Assembly: GCA_029986195.1 (NCBI GenBank)
Contig: DALTYF010000003.1
Coordinates: 1-15,976, forward strand
Reading direction: 5' to 3'
Length of the DNA stretch: 15,976 nucleotides
Source of the DNA: Methanocorpusculum sp.
GTDB taxonomy: Archaea > Halobacteriota > Methanomicrobia > Methanomicrobiales > Methanocorpusculaceae
The translations under genes and the position numbers were made by a program. The first letter of the stretch is position 1. The number at the start of each line of letters is the position of its first letter. Positions 1 to 7,247 of the stretch are shown one piece after another. Below the pieces are notes generated by a model. It was not told the origin of the DNA, made no database searches, and was given only the letters and a program-made list of their open reading frames with translations.

Positions 1-1
1 C

Positions 2-139
2 CGGCCGCCGCAGGAGAGGGGGGGGTGAATGTGTGGTCCGTGACTGCGCCCGCCGGTGCCGGCGGGTGAGTACCTGGTGACGCTGGAACCGATCGGCGGC
101 GGGACGGCGATGAGCTGGGAGGGAGATACAGGTTGCTGA
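2..139 (+). pseudogene. possible 3' end of an off-window gene, frame uncertain
   Basis: A plus-strand reading frame ending in TGA at 137-139 gives a protein-like tail, GEYLVTLEPIGGG then TAMSWEGDTGC. Its own frame is closed upstream by a TGA at 41-43. Frame 1 reads plausibly just before it (VNVWSVTAPAGAG), so one extra base somewhere in about 44-62 would join the two pieces. A run of eight G (18-25) lies in the same stretch and could also cause slippage or a base-calling error. No family is recognised; the tail resembles a secreted or pilin-like protein end only in composition. It could also be non-coding. Confidence 0.25.
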
Positions 140-194
140 GTGACGGAAAGCAATAAAATAAAAATTATACCTCCGAATCCTCAGGACTCTAGAA

Positions 195-214
195 AAATTC
201 TCGCAGAAGAATTT
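195..214 (-). terminator. hairpin downstream of the Rsm22 gene
   Basis: A perfect 7-bp inverted repeat (AAATTCT at 195-201, AGAATTT at 208-214) with a 6-nt loop lies just beyond the stop codon of the minus-strand methyltransferase gene. On the minus strand a run of seven T (225 down to 219) lies between the stop and the hairpin. The T-run alone would suffice as an archaeal terminator. The hairpin could also serve the plus-strand fragment that ends at 139. Confidence 0.45.
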
Positions 215-225
215 CCGTAAAAAAA

Positions 226-1644
226 TTATTTTTTCTTCGCGTCCGGCTTTCGCCGGCGAACCGGAGGCCTGCCCCCGTTCTTCATCGCACTGCCCCGCCC
301 GTACTTCTCCTTCAGCGCCGCAATCTTGTCCGGAGCGGACGCTCCCGCAACACCCACAATCAGCCGCGTAAAACTTTCCGGCCCCATCAGCAGATTGTAG
401 GCGTTCTGCTTGGCATTGAAGCGCACCAGAACCGAATCGATCGCAACCACCGCCCCGTACGGAGCAGACAGCAGCGCCTCGTGTTCGGGATTGCGGTGAT
501 GCGCAGGAAGCGCAACATACACCGGGGTCTCTCCCGTTCCGTCGCAGACCAGATACAGATAGTTCTTCGCATCCCCGATTTCCGCAGACATCACCGACAC
601 GGTCACGTGAATACGTTTGCCCGCATGTTTCTTCAGCTGGGAAAGCCGTGCCCGTTTCGCCGCCGCAGGCACACGGTACCCGCAGCGCCGGTGACCGTCT
701 TTGCGGAGAACCGCATACGAAAACTTCACATCCGTATTCACGAACCGGAACTTTTCCTCCTCGCCGCCTAACGCAAACATCAGCTTCGTCGGCCGGATGT
801 CCGCATACGTCGCAAACGTCCAGCAAGGAGAAACAGTACAGTGCATGCCCCGGATATCATTGCACGGCGCATACAGCGTAAGACCGCGGTGCTTCAGATC
901 GCGGGAAAGATTCCGCAGCATTGTCGCGTTCGCAAGATCCGCAGGCTCAAGCAGAATCATGTTTCCGTCCGGTACAAGATGCTCCGAGAGCCGCATCATC
1001 AGATCGGCTTTCACATCACCATAAACCGCCAGCTCATTTATCACATTTGAACAGACGATCAGATCGAACTCGCCGTCCGGCATCATCTCCGTGATGTCGG
1101 CGGCAATCGGGCGCGGCACGGCGACACGATCGCCTGCGGCCTTGACAAATGCCGGCACGATCGTCTGATACGCCTCGCGGAACACCTCGGAGCGTTCCAG
1201 CGAAACAATTTCCGCCGTGCCCCCGTCGCACAACTCCAGCACACGGGCGACCGCAACCGCAACCGTACCCGGACCTGCACCCACATCCAGAATGCGGATA
1301 TGATCCCGGATCAGTCCCTCGCGAAGAAGCCGGAGAAAAAACTCTGAAAACTCTGCAACATACCCGGGCATCTGGTACGCCATGTAGCCGAGCACACTGT
1401 AGCCGCCCTTGTACTGCACCACACGGCGCTCACCCTCCTTCCAGTAGGAATCCTTCTGTGCCGTGATCGCAAGCCGGATCTTTTCCAGAACACTCTCGTC
1501 CTTCCATTTCTTCCCGGAAACTTTCTCGATATAGGAAAGCGTCAGGGAATCAAGCCGCGGGTCAGAGGATCGGGTTTCGATCAGTTTTTGCAGACGCGCC
1601 TCCTCACCATCCGTCAGGACGTGCCGCTTTGATACAGAATCCAT
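226..1644 (-). CDS. Rsm22-type (METTL17-like) small-subunit rRNA methyltransferase-family protein with C-terminal OB-like domain
   Basis: The protein is 472 residues from the start chosen here. It has an N-terminal helical region, then a class I SAM-methyltransferase fold with motif I DVGAGPGT at about 120-127 and a CSNVINEL stretch at about 198-205. Four cysteines (C261, C269, C274, C321) lie where mitochondrial Rsm22/METTL17 proteins bind an iron-sulfur cluster. The C-terminal part (from about 345) looks like an OB-fold nucleic-acid-binding domain and ends in a basic Lys/Arg-rich tail. The family is tied to small ribosomal subunit assembly; whether it methylates rRNA is unsettled. The ATG at 1644 leaves 14 nt after the ZPR1 stop. 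An in-frame ATG at 1683 would add 13 residues and overlap ZPR1. Neither has a strong Shine-Dalgarno sequence. It is the last gene of the minus-strand run. Family assignment is firm; function is inferred. Confidence 0.88.
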   Translation of the reverse strand: MDSVSKRHVLTDGEEARLQKLIETRSSDPRLDSLTLSYIEKVSGKKWKDESVLEKIRLAITAQKDSYWKEGERRVVQYKGGYSVLGYMAYQMPGYVAEFSEFFLRLLREGLIRDHIRILDVGAGPGTVAVAVARVLELCDGGTAEIVSLERSEVFREAYQTIVPAFVKAAGDRVAVPRPIAADITEMMPDGEFDLIVCSNVINELAVYGDVKADLMMRLSEHLVPDGNMILLEPADLANATMLRNLSRDLKHRGLTLYAPCNDIRGMHCTVSPCWTFATYADIRPTKLMFALGGEEEKFRFVNTDVKFSYAVLRKDGHRRCGYRVPAAAKRARLSQLKKHAGKRIHVTVSVMSAEIGDAKNYLYLVCDGTGETPVYVALPAHHRNPEHEALLSAPYGAVVAIDSVLVRFNAKQNAYNLLMGPESFTRLIVGVAGASAPDKIAALKEKYGRGSAMKNGGRPPVRRRKPDAKKK

Positions 1645-1658
1645 AATACAAAAACAGG

Positions 1659-2213
1659 TTATGCCAGGGGATGAATCGTACATCCGTCCGGCTGCGGCTC
1701 CACATCAAGCTTTGTTTTCACCGCTTTCGGCGAGACTATCCCGGAGTTCCCGGACGGATCCGAAATGATCACCGTACAGGGAAGTTCCGACAAACGTGCC
1801 TGCCCGATCTTTTCCAGCAGTTCGTTTGCGGTAGCTATCTCATCCCCTTCACAGGAAGGAAGAGCACGGCGGATCGCATCCTCGGCACGCATCAGCACAC
1901 CTTCAATGTTGGACACAAACCCGCTGCATGCAGGCCCCGGATGAATATTTACCCCGAACTCCGGAATATCAATCTCGCCCTGCATACTGCGAATCACACG
2001 GGCATCAAGATCCTCGGGAGTTTCCACCTTCAGTTCCCAGCGGCACGGCTCGTGATCGTTTAAGACCATCGTGTCCGTGATGCGGAATCCGCAGTCCGGA
2101 CACACACCGCTCAGCAGAAGAATATCGGAAAAATAGGGAATATTTTCCGTATCGTAAATATACTCGATCTCTTTGCCGCAGTCAGGGCAGGGCCCCGGAA
2201 CAACCTGACGCAT
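1659..2213 (-). CDS. ZPR1-type zinc-finger protein (archaeal short form)
   Basis: The product has 184 residues. Its N-terminal zinc motif is C9-x2-C12-x25-C38-x2-C41, the spacing of the ZPR1 zinc finger. It is followed by the all-beta region typical of the family (IDIPEFGVNIHPG, about 100-112). Eukaryotic ZPR1 has two zinc-finger/beta modules and binds eEF1A; archaeal proteins like this have one. A role as a chaperone or partner of elongation factor 1A is known for the eukaryotic family and only inferred here. The start ATG follows the sepF stop by 5 nt, and a GGAGG inside the end of sepF lies about 12 nt upstream. Position within a translation-related minus-strand run fits. Confidence 0.88.
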   Translation of the reverse strand: MRQVVPGPCPDCGKEIEYIYDTENIPYFSDILLLSGVCPDCGFRITDTMVLNDHEPCRWELKVETPEDLDARVIRSMQGEIDIPEFGVNIHPGPACSGFVSNIEGVLMRAEDAIRRALPSCEGDEIATANELLEKIGQARLSELPCTVIISDPSGNSGIVSPKAVKTKLDVEPQPDGCTIHPLA

Positions 2214-2218
2214 TAAGG

Positions 2219-2593
2219 TTACATGCCTCCGATCTTCTCACGGGAGATGCGGACACCCGTCGGCGTGATGATGACATACCGCTGGTCGCCAAGACCAATG
2301 ATATCCCCATTCACATCCTTGGAGACGGCACGCAGATCGCCCATCACGCGGTCGAACATAATCTTGTCAAGCTTGAGCTTGGTGATATCGACGATGACAA
2401 TATTGTTATTATAGACCTCGTCCTTGACACGCGGACAGTCCTTGATGTCGGCAATGCTTGCAACCTTCACGTACATGACCGCCGGCTCCTCGGCACCTGC
2501 GACGCCCTCATAGGAGGCGAGGTCAAGCTTCATGTATTCATCTTCAGTAAGGGTGTCCTTCTTTGATCCGAAAACTCCGTCGAGAAATCCCAT
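2219..2593 (-). CDS. sepF: SepF, FtsZ membrane anchor for cell division
   Basis: The product has 124 residues. The N-terminus MGFLDGVFG is a short amphipathic helix of the kind that targets SepF to the membrane, followed by a polar linker. The SepF core runs from about residue 38 to the C-terminus (VMYVKVASIADIKDCP, then NNNIVIVDITKL). The dimerising glycine region is IIGLGDQRYVIITPTGV (about 99-115). In archaea that divide with FtsZ, SepF anchors the Z-ring to the membrane; ftsZ itself is not in this window. The ATG has no Shine-Dalgarno sequence, and a TATA-like TTAAATAAA lies about 27 nt upstream on the minus strand, so a separate leaderless transcript is plausible. The gene sits between RNA-binding and zinc-protein genes. 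Confidence 0.92.
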   Translation of the reverse strand: MGFLDGVFGSKKDTLTEDEYMKLDLASYEGVAGAEEPAVMYVKVASIADIKDCPRVKDEVYNNNIVIVDITKLKLDKIMFDRVMGDLRAVSKDVNGDIIGLGDQRYVIITPTGVRISREKIGGM

Positions 2594-2615
2594 ATGAAAA
2601 ATAGTTTATTTGTTG

Positions 2616-2624
2616 TTTATTTAA
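2616..2624 (-). promoter_or_regulatory. TATA box for sepF
   Basis: Read on the minus strand, TTAAATAAA is centred about 27 nt before the sepF ATG in the 51-bp gap after the PUA gene. With the usual archaeal TATA-to-start distance of 24-28 nt, transcription would begin at or next to the ATG, giving a leaderless mRNA. This would let sepF be expressed apart from the PUA gene. Confidence 0.4.
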
Positions 2625-2644
2625 TGCTTTGGTATGATCCCGGC

Positions 2645-3142
2645 TCAGAGTTCAAGATTCCAGAGCTCGTCGCCGATGTAATGCATATTCTTTGCGGCTT
2701 TTCCCTTCTCCAGCGCAATAATTCCCGCAGCATCATACAGGGGAATAACGACGGCAAGCGGCTTATCATGGCTTTCATCCACAACAAGAGCAGGACTTCC
2801 CGCAACGACATCATCGGTTACGGAAACAATTCCGGGCCGCATAACATCTGCGCCGTTAATCATGTAAGGAACCGCTCCCATGTCAACAACGATCCGGCGG
2901 CCGGAGAAGGGACGAAGGACCGCGCCCCGGAGTGTCGGGAACGCCCAGGTGTCCTGTTCCATGATGAGCGGTTTTTTGTCGATGATGTAGATATTGAACT
3001 TGGAGGCGGTCTCGGCAATTTCAATCATCGGGGCATCGTAGAGAGCGGCATCTCCGCCGATACTCTCACCCAGTTTTTTCATGAGAGAGGAAAGCTGACT
3101 CTTCTTTATCGCGTGGCGTTTTTTGATCGTGAGTTCTGCCAT
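2645..3142 (-). CDS. PUA-domain RNA-binding protein (MCT-1/Tma20-like, DUF1947 + PUA)
   Basis: The product has 165 residues. An N-terminal pre-PUA domain (about 1-75) begins with the basic segment MAELTIKKRHAIKKSQ and includes FNIYIIDKKPLIME. A PUA domain (about 78-155) contains RRIVVDMGAVPYMINGADVM and PGIVSV, the classic PUA signature. The arrangement matches archaeal COG2016 proteins, relatives of eukaryotic MCT-1 and the N-terminal part of eIF2D, which bind the small ribosomal subunit and tRNA in initiation or recycling. The specific archaeal role is not established. It is the first gene of the minus-strand run and lies divergently from signal peptidase across 165 bp. Confidence 0.88.
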   Translation of the reverse strand: MAELTIKKRHAIKKSQLSSLMKKLGESIGGDAALYDAPMIEIAETASKFNIYIIDKKPLIMEQDTWAFPTLRGAVLRPFSGRRIVVDMGAVPYMINGADVMRPGIVSVTDDVVAGSPALVVDESHDKPLAVVIPLYDAAGIIALEKGKAAKNMHYIGDELWNLEL

Positions 3143-3171
3143 TGTTGTGGTTATCCGGTTGGTTACCGAGA

Positions 3172-3179
3172 GCTATAAT
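3172..3179 (-). promoter_or_regulatory. TATA-like element upstream of the PUA gene
   Basis: The minus strand reads CATTATAG here, about 34 nt before the PUA ATG at 3142. Transcription would start near 3150 and leave a leader of about 8 nt with no Shine-Dalgarno sequence. It is only a moderate match to an archaeal box A. The remaining roughly 85 bp up to the signal-peptidase promoter shows no other clear element. Confidence 0.3.
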
Positions 3180-3264
3180 GGTTCAGTTCGTAACGGGCGC
3201 TTGCATCTTTGTTCGTGTGTTCCGCAGGCTGAAATAGGATCCATGACGAACAATGCCATACGAC

Positions 3265-3278
3265 GGGAAACTTCTATA
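3265..3278 (+). promoter_or_regulatory. BRE + TATA promoter for signal peptidase-cofH
   Basis: GGGAAAC followed by TTCTATA resembles a BRE plus TATA box. The box centre is about 33 nt before the ATG at 3308, so the leader would be only a few nucleotides. No other gene lies between it and the ATG, and the neighbouring PUA gene is divergent. Confidence 0.4.
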
Positions 3279-3307
3279 CCGGTGATGACTTAGTTAGATA
3301 CAGCATT

Positions 3308-4027
3308 ATGTCAAAGGCGACCAGTAAAGCAGGGAGTCATGCAGATCCGGACGATGTGCAAAAAACCTCTCTTCTCAGGAAACTGAAATCGGACGATCCA
3401 AAGATCAGTCTTATCCGTGATATTCTCTCGGTCGTCATCATCGTTGCGGTGATTGGCGGCGTACTGTTCGGCGTGTCGGGAACCTGGCCGGCGATCGTTG
3501 CGGTCGAGTCGGGAAGCATGGTGCCGAACATGAACGTCGGTGATCTGATCTTTGTGGTGGAAGAGAACCGGTTCGGCCCCCTCATGACCGCCGTCGAGGC
3601 GGAGGCAGCCGGAGTGAAATCCTTCAACGGCTACGGGGATGTGATCATCTACCAGCCGAACGGCAATACAAAGGTGACACCGATCATTCACCGGGCACTC
3701 ACGGAGATCAACGCGTCAGCCGCAGCAGCGATGGGCTTTACCGGTGACGCGGCGCACGCCGGATACATCACCAAAGGCGATCACAATCCGACCATTGATC
3801 AGGGCAACACCTTCTCGCATATCGGTGTGATGCAGCCGGTAAAAGAGGAATGGATCGTCGGAAAGGCACTGTTTGCAATTCCCCTGGTCGGCTACCTCCC
3901 GCTGCACATCTGGGAGTTTGCCGTAGTCGTTGTCATTCTCCTGATCATCTGGGAACTCTACAGCCGCAAGAAAGAAAAAGACAGAGAAACAACTAGAAAG
4001 TCTCAGAAGAAAGGTGGACGAAAATGA
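3308..4027 (+). CDS. archaeal signal peptidase I (S26B, Sec11-like)
   Basis: The product has 239 residues. A cytoplasmic N-terminus of about 34 residues is followed by a membrane helix (about 36-58). The catalytic serine is S70 in ESGSMVPN. Other active-site candidates are H128 in IIHRAL, D158 in KGDHN and D164 in TIDQG; the six-residue gap between the two aspartates matches studied archaeal enzymes, which use Ser-His-Asp rather than the bacterial Ser-Lys pair. A second membrane helix (about 203-220) ends in a very basic cytoplasmic tail. The enzyme removes signal peptides from Sec-exported proteins at the membrane. Its stop overlaps the cofH start (ATGA), and GGTGG just before serves as the cofH ribosome-binding site. 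Confidence 0.93.
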   Translation: MSKATSKAGSHADPDDVQKTSLLRKLKSDDPKISLIRDILSVVIIVAVIGGVLFGVSGTWPAIVAVESGSMVPNMNVGDLIFVVEENRFGPLMTAVEAEAAGVKSFNGYGDVIIYQPNGNTKVTPIIHRALTEINASAAAAMGFTGDAAHAGYITKGDHNPTIDQGNTFSHIGVMQPVKEEWIVGKALFAIPLVGYLPLHIWEFAVVVVILLIIWELYSRKKEKDRETTRKSQKKGGRK

Positions 4028-5136
4028 CTACACCGAGACTGAACCACGCAGAGCTGCGCAGAATTCTTAACGATGCGGCGGCCAGATCACGCATGAGCGA
4101 GACGGAAGCAGCAGCTCTGTTCCGGCTGACCGGCCGTGACATCTGGAAGGTTGCAGCGGCAGCCGATGAACGCCGCGAGGAGGTTGTGGGGGACACCGTC
4201 ACCTATGTCCGCAACATGAATCTGCACATGACCAACATCTGCAAGAACCGCTGCGGTCTGTGTGCATTCGGACGAAAACCGACCGATCCGGATGCATTCT
4301 GTTTCACGGACGAGGAGTTCCGCGAACATGCACGCGATGCGGCAAAGAAGGAGGTCACCGAGGTCTGTTATCTGGCGGGCGTTCATCCGGGGTTCACGAT
4401 TGAGAACTATGAGAAGATGATCCGGACACTCCACGAGGAGATTCCCGGAGTTCATGTGCACGGGTGCAGTCCGGATGAGATTGCATTTGCGGCATCCCAG
4501 AGCGGGCTGACGACGAAGGAGACGCTGATGCGTCTGAAAGAGGCGGGACTTGGATCAGTGCAGGGAACGGCTGCGGAGATTTTAGTGGATTCGGTGCGGA
4601 AAGTTATCTGCGAGAAGAAGATTCCGGCCAGCGAATGGCTGCGTATCATCCGCGAGGCGCATGAGGTCGGGTTCAAGGCAACCTCGACGATCATGTACGG
4701 ATCGGTGGAGACTCCCGAAGAGCGGGCACATCATCTCTCGATTCTCCGGGAACTGCAGGACGAGACACAGGTGTTCACGGAACTTGTGCCGCTCGCGTTT
4801 CTGCATCACAACACGCCGCTGGAAAAGAACGGCAGGGTCACCTACGGCTCAACCGGCCGCGAGGACATTCTTCTGACAGCGGTGTCCCGGCTGTTTCTGG
4901 ACAACATGGAAAACATTCAGGTGCCGTGGTCGAAGATCGGTCAGAAAATGACACAGCTCGGTCTCCTGTCCGGCGGAAACGATGTCGGCGGAACCATGTT
5001 TGTGGACTCGCTGTCGCGGACCGCAGGCGCCGGAGAGGAGGCCGACTTCTTCGATCCAAAGGATATGCAGTACCTTTGTGCAGACATGGGCCGAAAACTT
5101 GCCCGCCGTGATACGCTGTACAATATTCTGGAATAA
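4024..5136 (+). CDS. cofH: CofH, FO synthase subunit 2 (5-amino-6-ribitylaminouracil:tyrosine hydroxyphenyl transferase)
   Basis: The product has 370 residues. The radical SAM cluster motif is C73-x3-C77-x2-C80 in NICKNRCGLC. The downstream sequence matches the CofH/MqnC/MqnE group: YLAGVHPGFTIENY (substrate side), HVHGCSPDEI, GTAAEILVDSVR and FTELVPLAFLHHNTPL. CofH joins the tyrosine-derived hydroxybenzyl radical to the ribitylaminouracil precursor; CofG, a separate protein in methanogens, then closes the ring to FO, the core of F420. No cofG is in this window. The start ATG overlaps the signal peptidase stop. The gene ends 11 bp before the convergent ogt stop, with a T6 run between them. 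MqnE-like enzymes are the closest alternative but do not fit a methanogen with this sequence. Confidence 0.93.
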   Translation: MTTPRLNHAELRRILNDAAARSRMSETEAAALFRLTGRDIWKVAAAADERREEVVGDTVTYVRNMNLHMTNICKNRCGLCAFGRKPTDPDAFCFTDEEFREHARDAAKKEVTEVCYLAGVHPGFTIENYEKMIRTLHEEIPGVHVHGCSPDEIAFAASQSGLTTKETLMRLKEAGLGSVQGTAAEILVDSVRKVICEKKIPASEWLRIIREAHEVGFKATSTIMYGSVETPEERAHHLSILRELQDETQVFTELVPLAFLHHNTPLEKNGRVTYGSTGREDILLTAVSRLFLDNMENIQVPWSKIGQKMTQLGLLSGGNDVGGTMFVDSLSRTAGAGEEADFFDPKDMQYLCADMGRKLARRDTLYNILE

Positions 5137-5140
5137 CTCC

Positions 5141-5146
5141 TTTTTT
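5141..5146 (+). terminator. T-run terminator after cofH
   Basis: CTCC followed by six T lies directly after the cofH stop, in the 11-bp gap between convergent cofH and ogt. Short T-runs end transcription in archaea without a hairpin. None is visible at the end of ogt on the other strand. Confidence 0.4.
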
Positions 5147-5147
5147 G

Positions 5148-5615
5148 TTACCGCAGAACGCCTTCCAGCGTGAGGAGCTTTTCTTTTACCGCAATTCCGC
5201 CGCGGTAGCCGGTAAGTTTTCCGTTCCTGCCGATCACCCGGTGGCAGGGAATCAGAATCGGTACCGGATTTCTGTTGTTGGCCATGCCGACCACCCGGGC
5301 ACCGTTCGGCCTGCCAAGAGCACGGGCAATCTCCCCGTATGTCCGTGTCTCACCGTAAGGAATCTTCTGCAGCTCGGCCCAGACGCTCTGCATGAACGCG
5401 GTTCCCTGCGGAGCGAGCGGGACGGTGAAGGGATGACGGCCCCCGGCGAAGTAGCCGGTCAGCTGTTTTGCAGCACGTTTGAGCACAGGGGTTTCCCAGA
5501 GATCGGCGGTGACCGGCAGCGGGTCGGTCGGGAACCAGAGATTGGTTATGGCACCGTTTTCCTCGGCAATGCCGATTTTGCCGACGGGGGTCTGGTAGTA
5601 GTACATGTACCGCAT
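5148..5615 (-). CDS. ogt: methylated-DNA--protein-cysteine methyltransferase (O6-alkylguanine repair)
   Basis: The product has 155 residues from the ATG at 5615. The active-site motif PCHRVIG, with the acceptor cysteine, is followed by a G-L-x-G-Y-x-G-G-like stretch (GKLTGYRGGIAVKEKLL). The helix-turn-helix part includes YGETRTYGEIARALGRPNG, which holds the recognition helix. The N-terminus reads RYMYYYQTPVGKIGIAEENG, as in homologues. The protein repairs O6-methylguanine by moving the methyl group irreversibly to its own cysteine. An upstream in-frame ATG at 5732 would add 39 residues unlike the family and would run across the promoter region, so I reject it; an ATG at 5606 is the alternative. 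It is convergent with cofH and divergent from lysS. Confidence 0.92.
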   Translation of the reverse strand: MRYMYYYQTPVGKIGIAEENGAITNLWFPTDPLPVTADLWETPVLKRAAKQLTGYFAGGRHPFTVPLAPQGTAFMQSVWAELQKIPYGETRTYGEIARALGRPNGARVVGMANNRNPVPILIPCHRVIGRNGKLTGYRGGIAVKEKLLTLEGVLR

Positions 5616-5676
5616 AGTATTCAGAGTATCCGTGTTCCGGCTTAAAGATGCCGCTCTTCCGATGCGGGCAATCAAG

Positions 5677-5720
5677 AGATATATCTGAATTGAGAGCACA
5701 TACATATCAATTATACATTT
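5677..5720. promoter_or_regulatory. divergent promoter region of ogt and lysS
   Basis: AGATATATCT at 5677-5686 is a perfect palindrome that contains a TATA box on both strands, about 62 nt from the ogt ATG and about 50 nt from the lysS GTG. A second AT-rich box (ATATCAATTATACATTT, 5704-5720) lies closer to lysS, directly before its ribosome-binding site. Which box is used for lysS cannot be decided by eye; the palindrome leaves room for a leader that includes the AGAGGAG site. Confidence 0.4.
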
Positions 5721-5727
5721 AGAGGAG
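5721..5727 (+). promoter_or_regulatory. ribosome-binding site deciding the lysS GTG start
   Basis: AGAGGAG lies 9 nt before the GTG at 5737 and supports this non-ATG start. No in-frame ATG with a comparable site occurs nearby. It shows that this operon, unlike sepF or the DUF2551 gene, has a leader with a Shine-Dalgarno sequence. Confidence 0.6.
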
Positions 5728-5736
5728 TACACAAGC

Positions 5737-7245
5737 GTGAACGAAAAAATTCACTGGGCCGACGCCAAAGCCTCCCGGGTCCCGGCCGACAGACACCAGC
5801 TCATTGCCACAGGAATCACCCCGTCCGGACCGATCCACCTTGGAAACATGCGTGAAGTCATGACCGGCGACATGATCTATAAGGCACTGAAGAGCCGTGG
5901 TGTTGACGCAGAACTCGTCTATGTCGCAGACGACTTCGATCCCCTCCGCAAAGTCTATCCGTTCCTCCCCGACACATACCAGAAATATATCGGATGGCCG
6001 GTCTCAGACATCCCCTGCCCCTGCGGCAAGCACAAAAGCTACGCCGAACACTTCCTTGACCCCTTCCTCTCCGCAATCGAGGAGCTGGACATTCATCCCC
6101 GTATTATCCGGACAAGTGAAGCCTACCGTTCCGGCATGTTCACCGAACAGATCCGGGCCGCCCTTGAGCACGCGGAAGAGATCAAAGAGACGCTCGAAAG
6201 AATCTCCGGCCGAAAACTTGAGGAGGGCTGGACACCGTACTACCCGATCTGTGAGAAGTGCGGTATCATCTCCCGGGCAACCATTCTCTCCCACGATCCC
6301 GAGAAGCACACCGTAACCTACCGGTGCTCCTGCGGACACGAGGGTGTCTCCGACTACTCCAAAGGCGAAGGAAAACTCGTCTGGCGTGTGGACTGGCCGA
6401 TGCGCTGGTCGGTGTACGGGGTCACCATTGAACCGTTCGGCAAAGACCATGCCTCCCCCGGAGGATCGTACGATACCGGCAGGTACATCACCAAAGAGAT
6501 CTACGGCTATGAAGCCCCGATCCCGGTGACCTATGAATGGATCAGCCTGAAGGGCCGCGGCGAGATGCACTCCTCCAAAGGTGTTGTCTTAACCATCCGC
6601 GACATGCTCGACATCGTCCCGCCCGAAGTGCTCCGGTTCATGATCGCAAAGACCAAGCCGGACAAGACCATCGCATTTGATCCGGGAATGGGTCTGCTCC
6701 GGTTAATCGACGAGTATGACCGGGCTGCCGCATCCGGTGAGTCACGCGAGTACGAACTCTCGGTCATCGCCTCCCCGCAGACCACGATTCCGTTCCGCCA
6801 CATGGTCACGGTCGTCCAGATTGCGCAGACCGATGACGGCATCTTTGACATCCTCAAACGCAGCGGTTACGAGATCGTGGATAAGGACGCGGTACTGGAT
6901 CAGGCAAACCGGGCAAAGATGTGGCTCGAACGTTATGCCCCGGATGACGTGAAGTTTGCAATCCAGCCAACCCTTCCGGCAGTTGCCGCAGCCGCCGAGT
7001 CGGCAAACGTCAAGGCGGCGGTTGCCGCCTACACCGCCGCAGTCTCCGCAGGAGAGTGGAAGGCGGACGTCCTGCACAACGCGGTCTATGACGCTGCAAC
7101 AAGCGCCGGCATCACCGGAAAGGAACTGTTCACGGCAGTGTACCGGGCCTTCCTCGGTGCCGACCGCGGTCCGCGTCTCGGCTGGTTCCTGGAAGCTATC
7201 GGCCGCGAGGCAACGCTCGCACGGCTGAATGAGATGACCGCGTAA
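5737..7245 (+). CDS. lysS: class I lysyl-tRNA synthetase
   Basis: The product has 502 residues, normal for the archaeal class I enzyme. The HIGH-type motif is HLGN (34-37) within TPSGPIHLGNMREVMTGD. The KMSKS-type loop is SSKG (279-282). A zinc-ribbon-like insert carries CEKC and then CSCG (about 172-205), and an earlier PCPCGKH adds further cysteines. The helical C-terminal half is the alpha-helix-cage anticodon-binding region. The enzyme charges tRNA-Lys and is unrelated to the class II LysRS of most bacteria and eukaryotes; many methanogens use this form. The GTG start has a good ribosome-binding site. It is followed after 2 bp by a radical SAM gene, so they form an operon. Confidence 0.95.
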   Translation: MNEKIHWADAKASRVPADRHQLIATGITPSGPIHLGNMREVMTGDMIYKALKSRGVDAELVYVADDFDPLRKVYPFLPDTYQKYIGWPVSDIPCPCGKHKSYAEHFLDPFLSAIEELDIHPRIIRTSEAYRSGMFTEQIRAALEHAEEIKETLERISGRKLEEGWTPYYPICEKCGIISRATILSHDPEKHTVTYRCSCGHEGVSDYSKGEGKLVWRVDWPMRWSVYGVTIEPFGKDHASPGGSYDTGRYITKEIYGYEAPIPVTYEWISLKGRGEMHSSKGVVLTIRDMLDIVPPEVLRFMIAKTKPDKTIAFDPGMGLLRLIDEYDRAAASGESREYELSVIASPQTTIPFRHMVTVVQIAQTDDGIFDILKRSGYEIVDKDAVLDQANRAKMWLERYAPDDVKFAIQPTLPAVAAAAESANVKAAVAAYTAAVSAGEWKADVLHNAVYDAATSAGITGKELFTAVYRAFLGADRGPRLGWFLEAIGREATLARLNEMTA

Positions 7246-7247
7246 CA

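Noticed and set aside
5616..5732. N-terminal extension of the ogt product from the ATG at 5732
   Set aside because: The extra 39 residues do not resemble the family and overlap the TATA elements of the divergent promoter region.
6004..6570. Minus-strand open frame opposite lysS
   Set aside because: It lies inside the class I LysRS gene, has no family resemblance and no promoter or ribosome-binding site.
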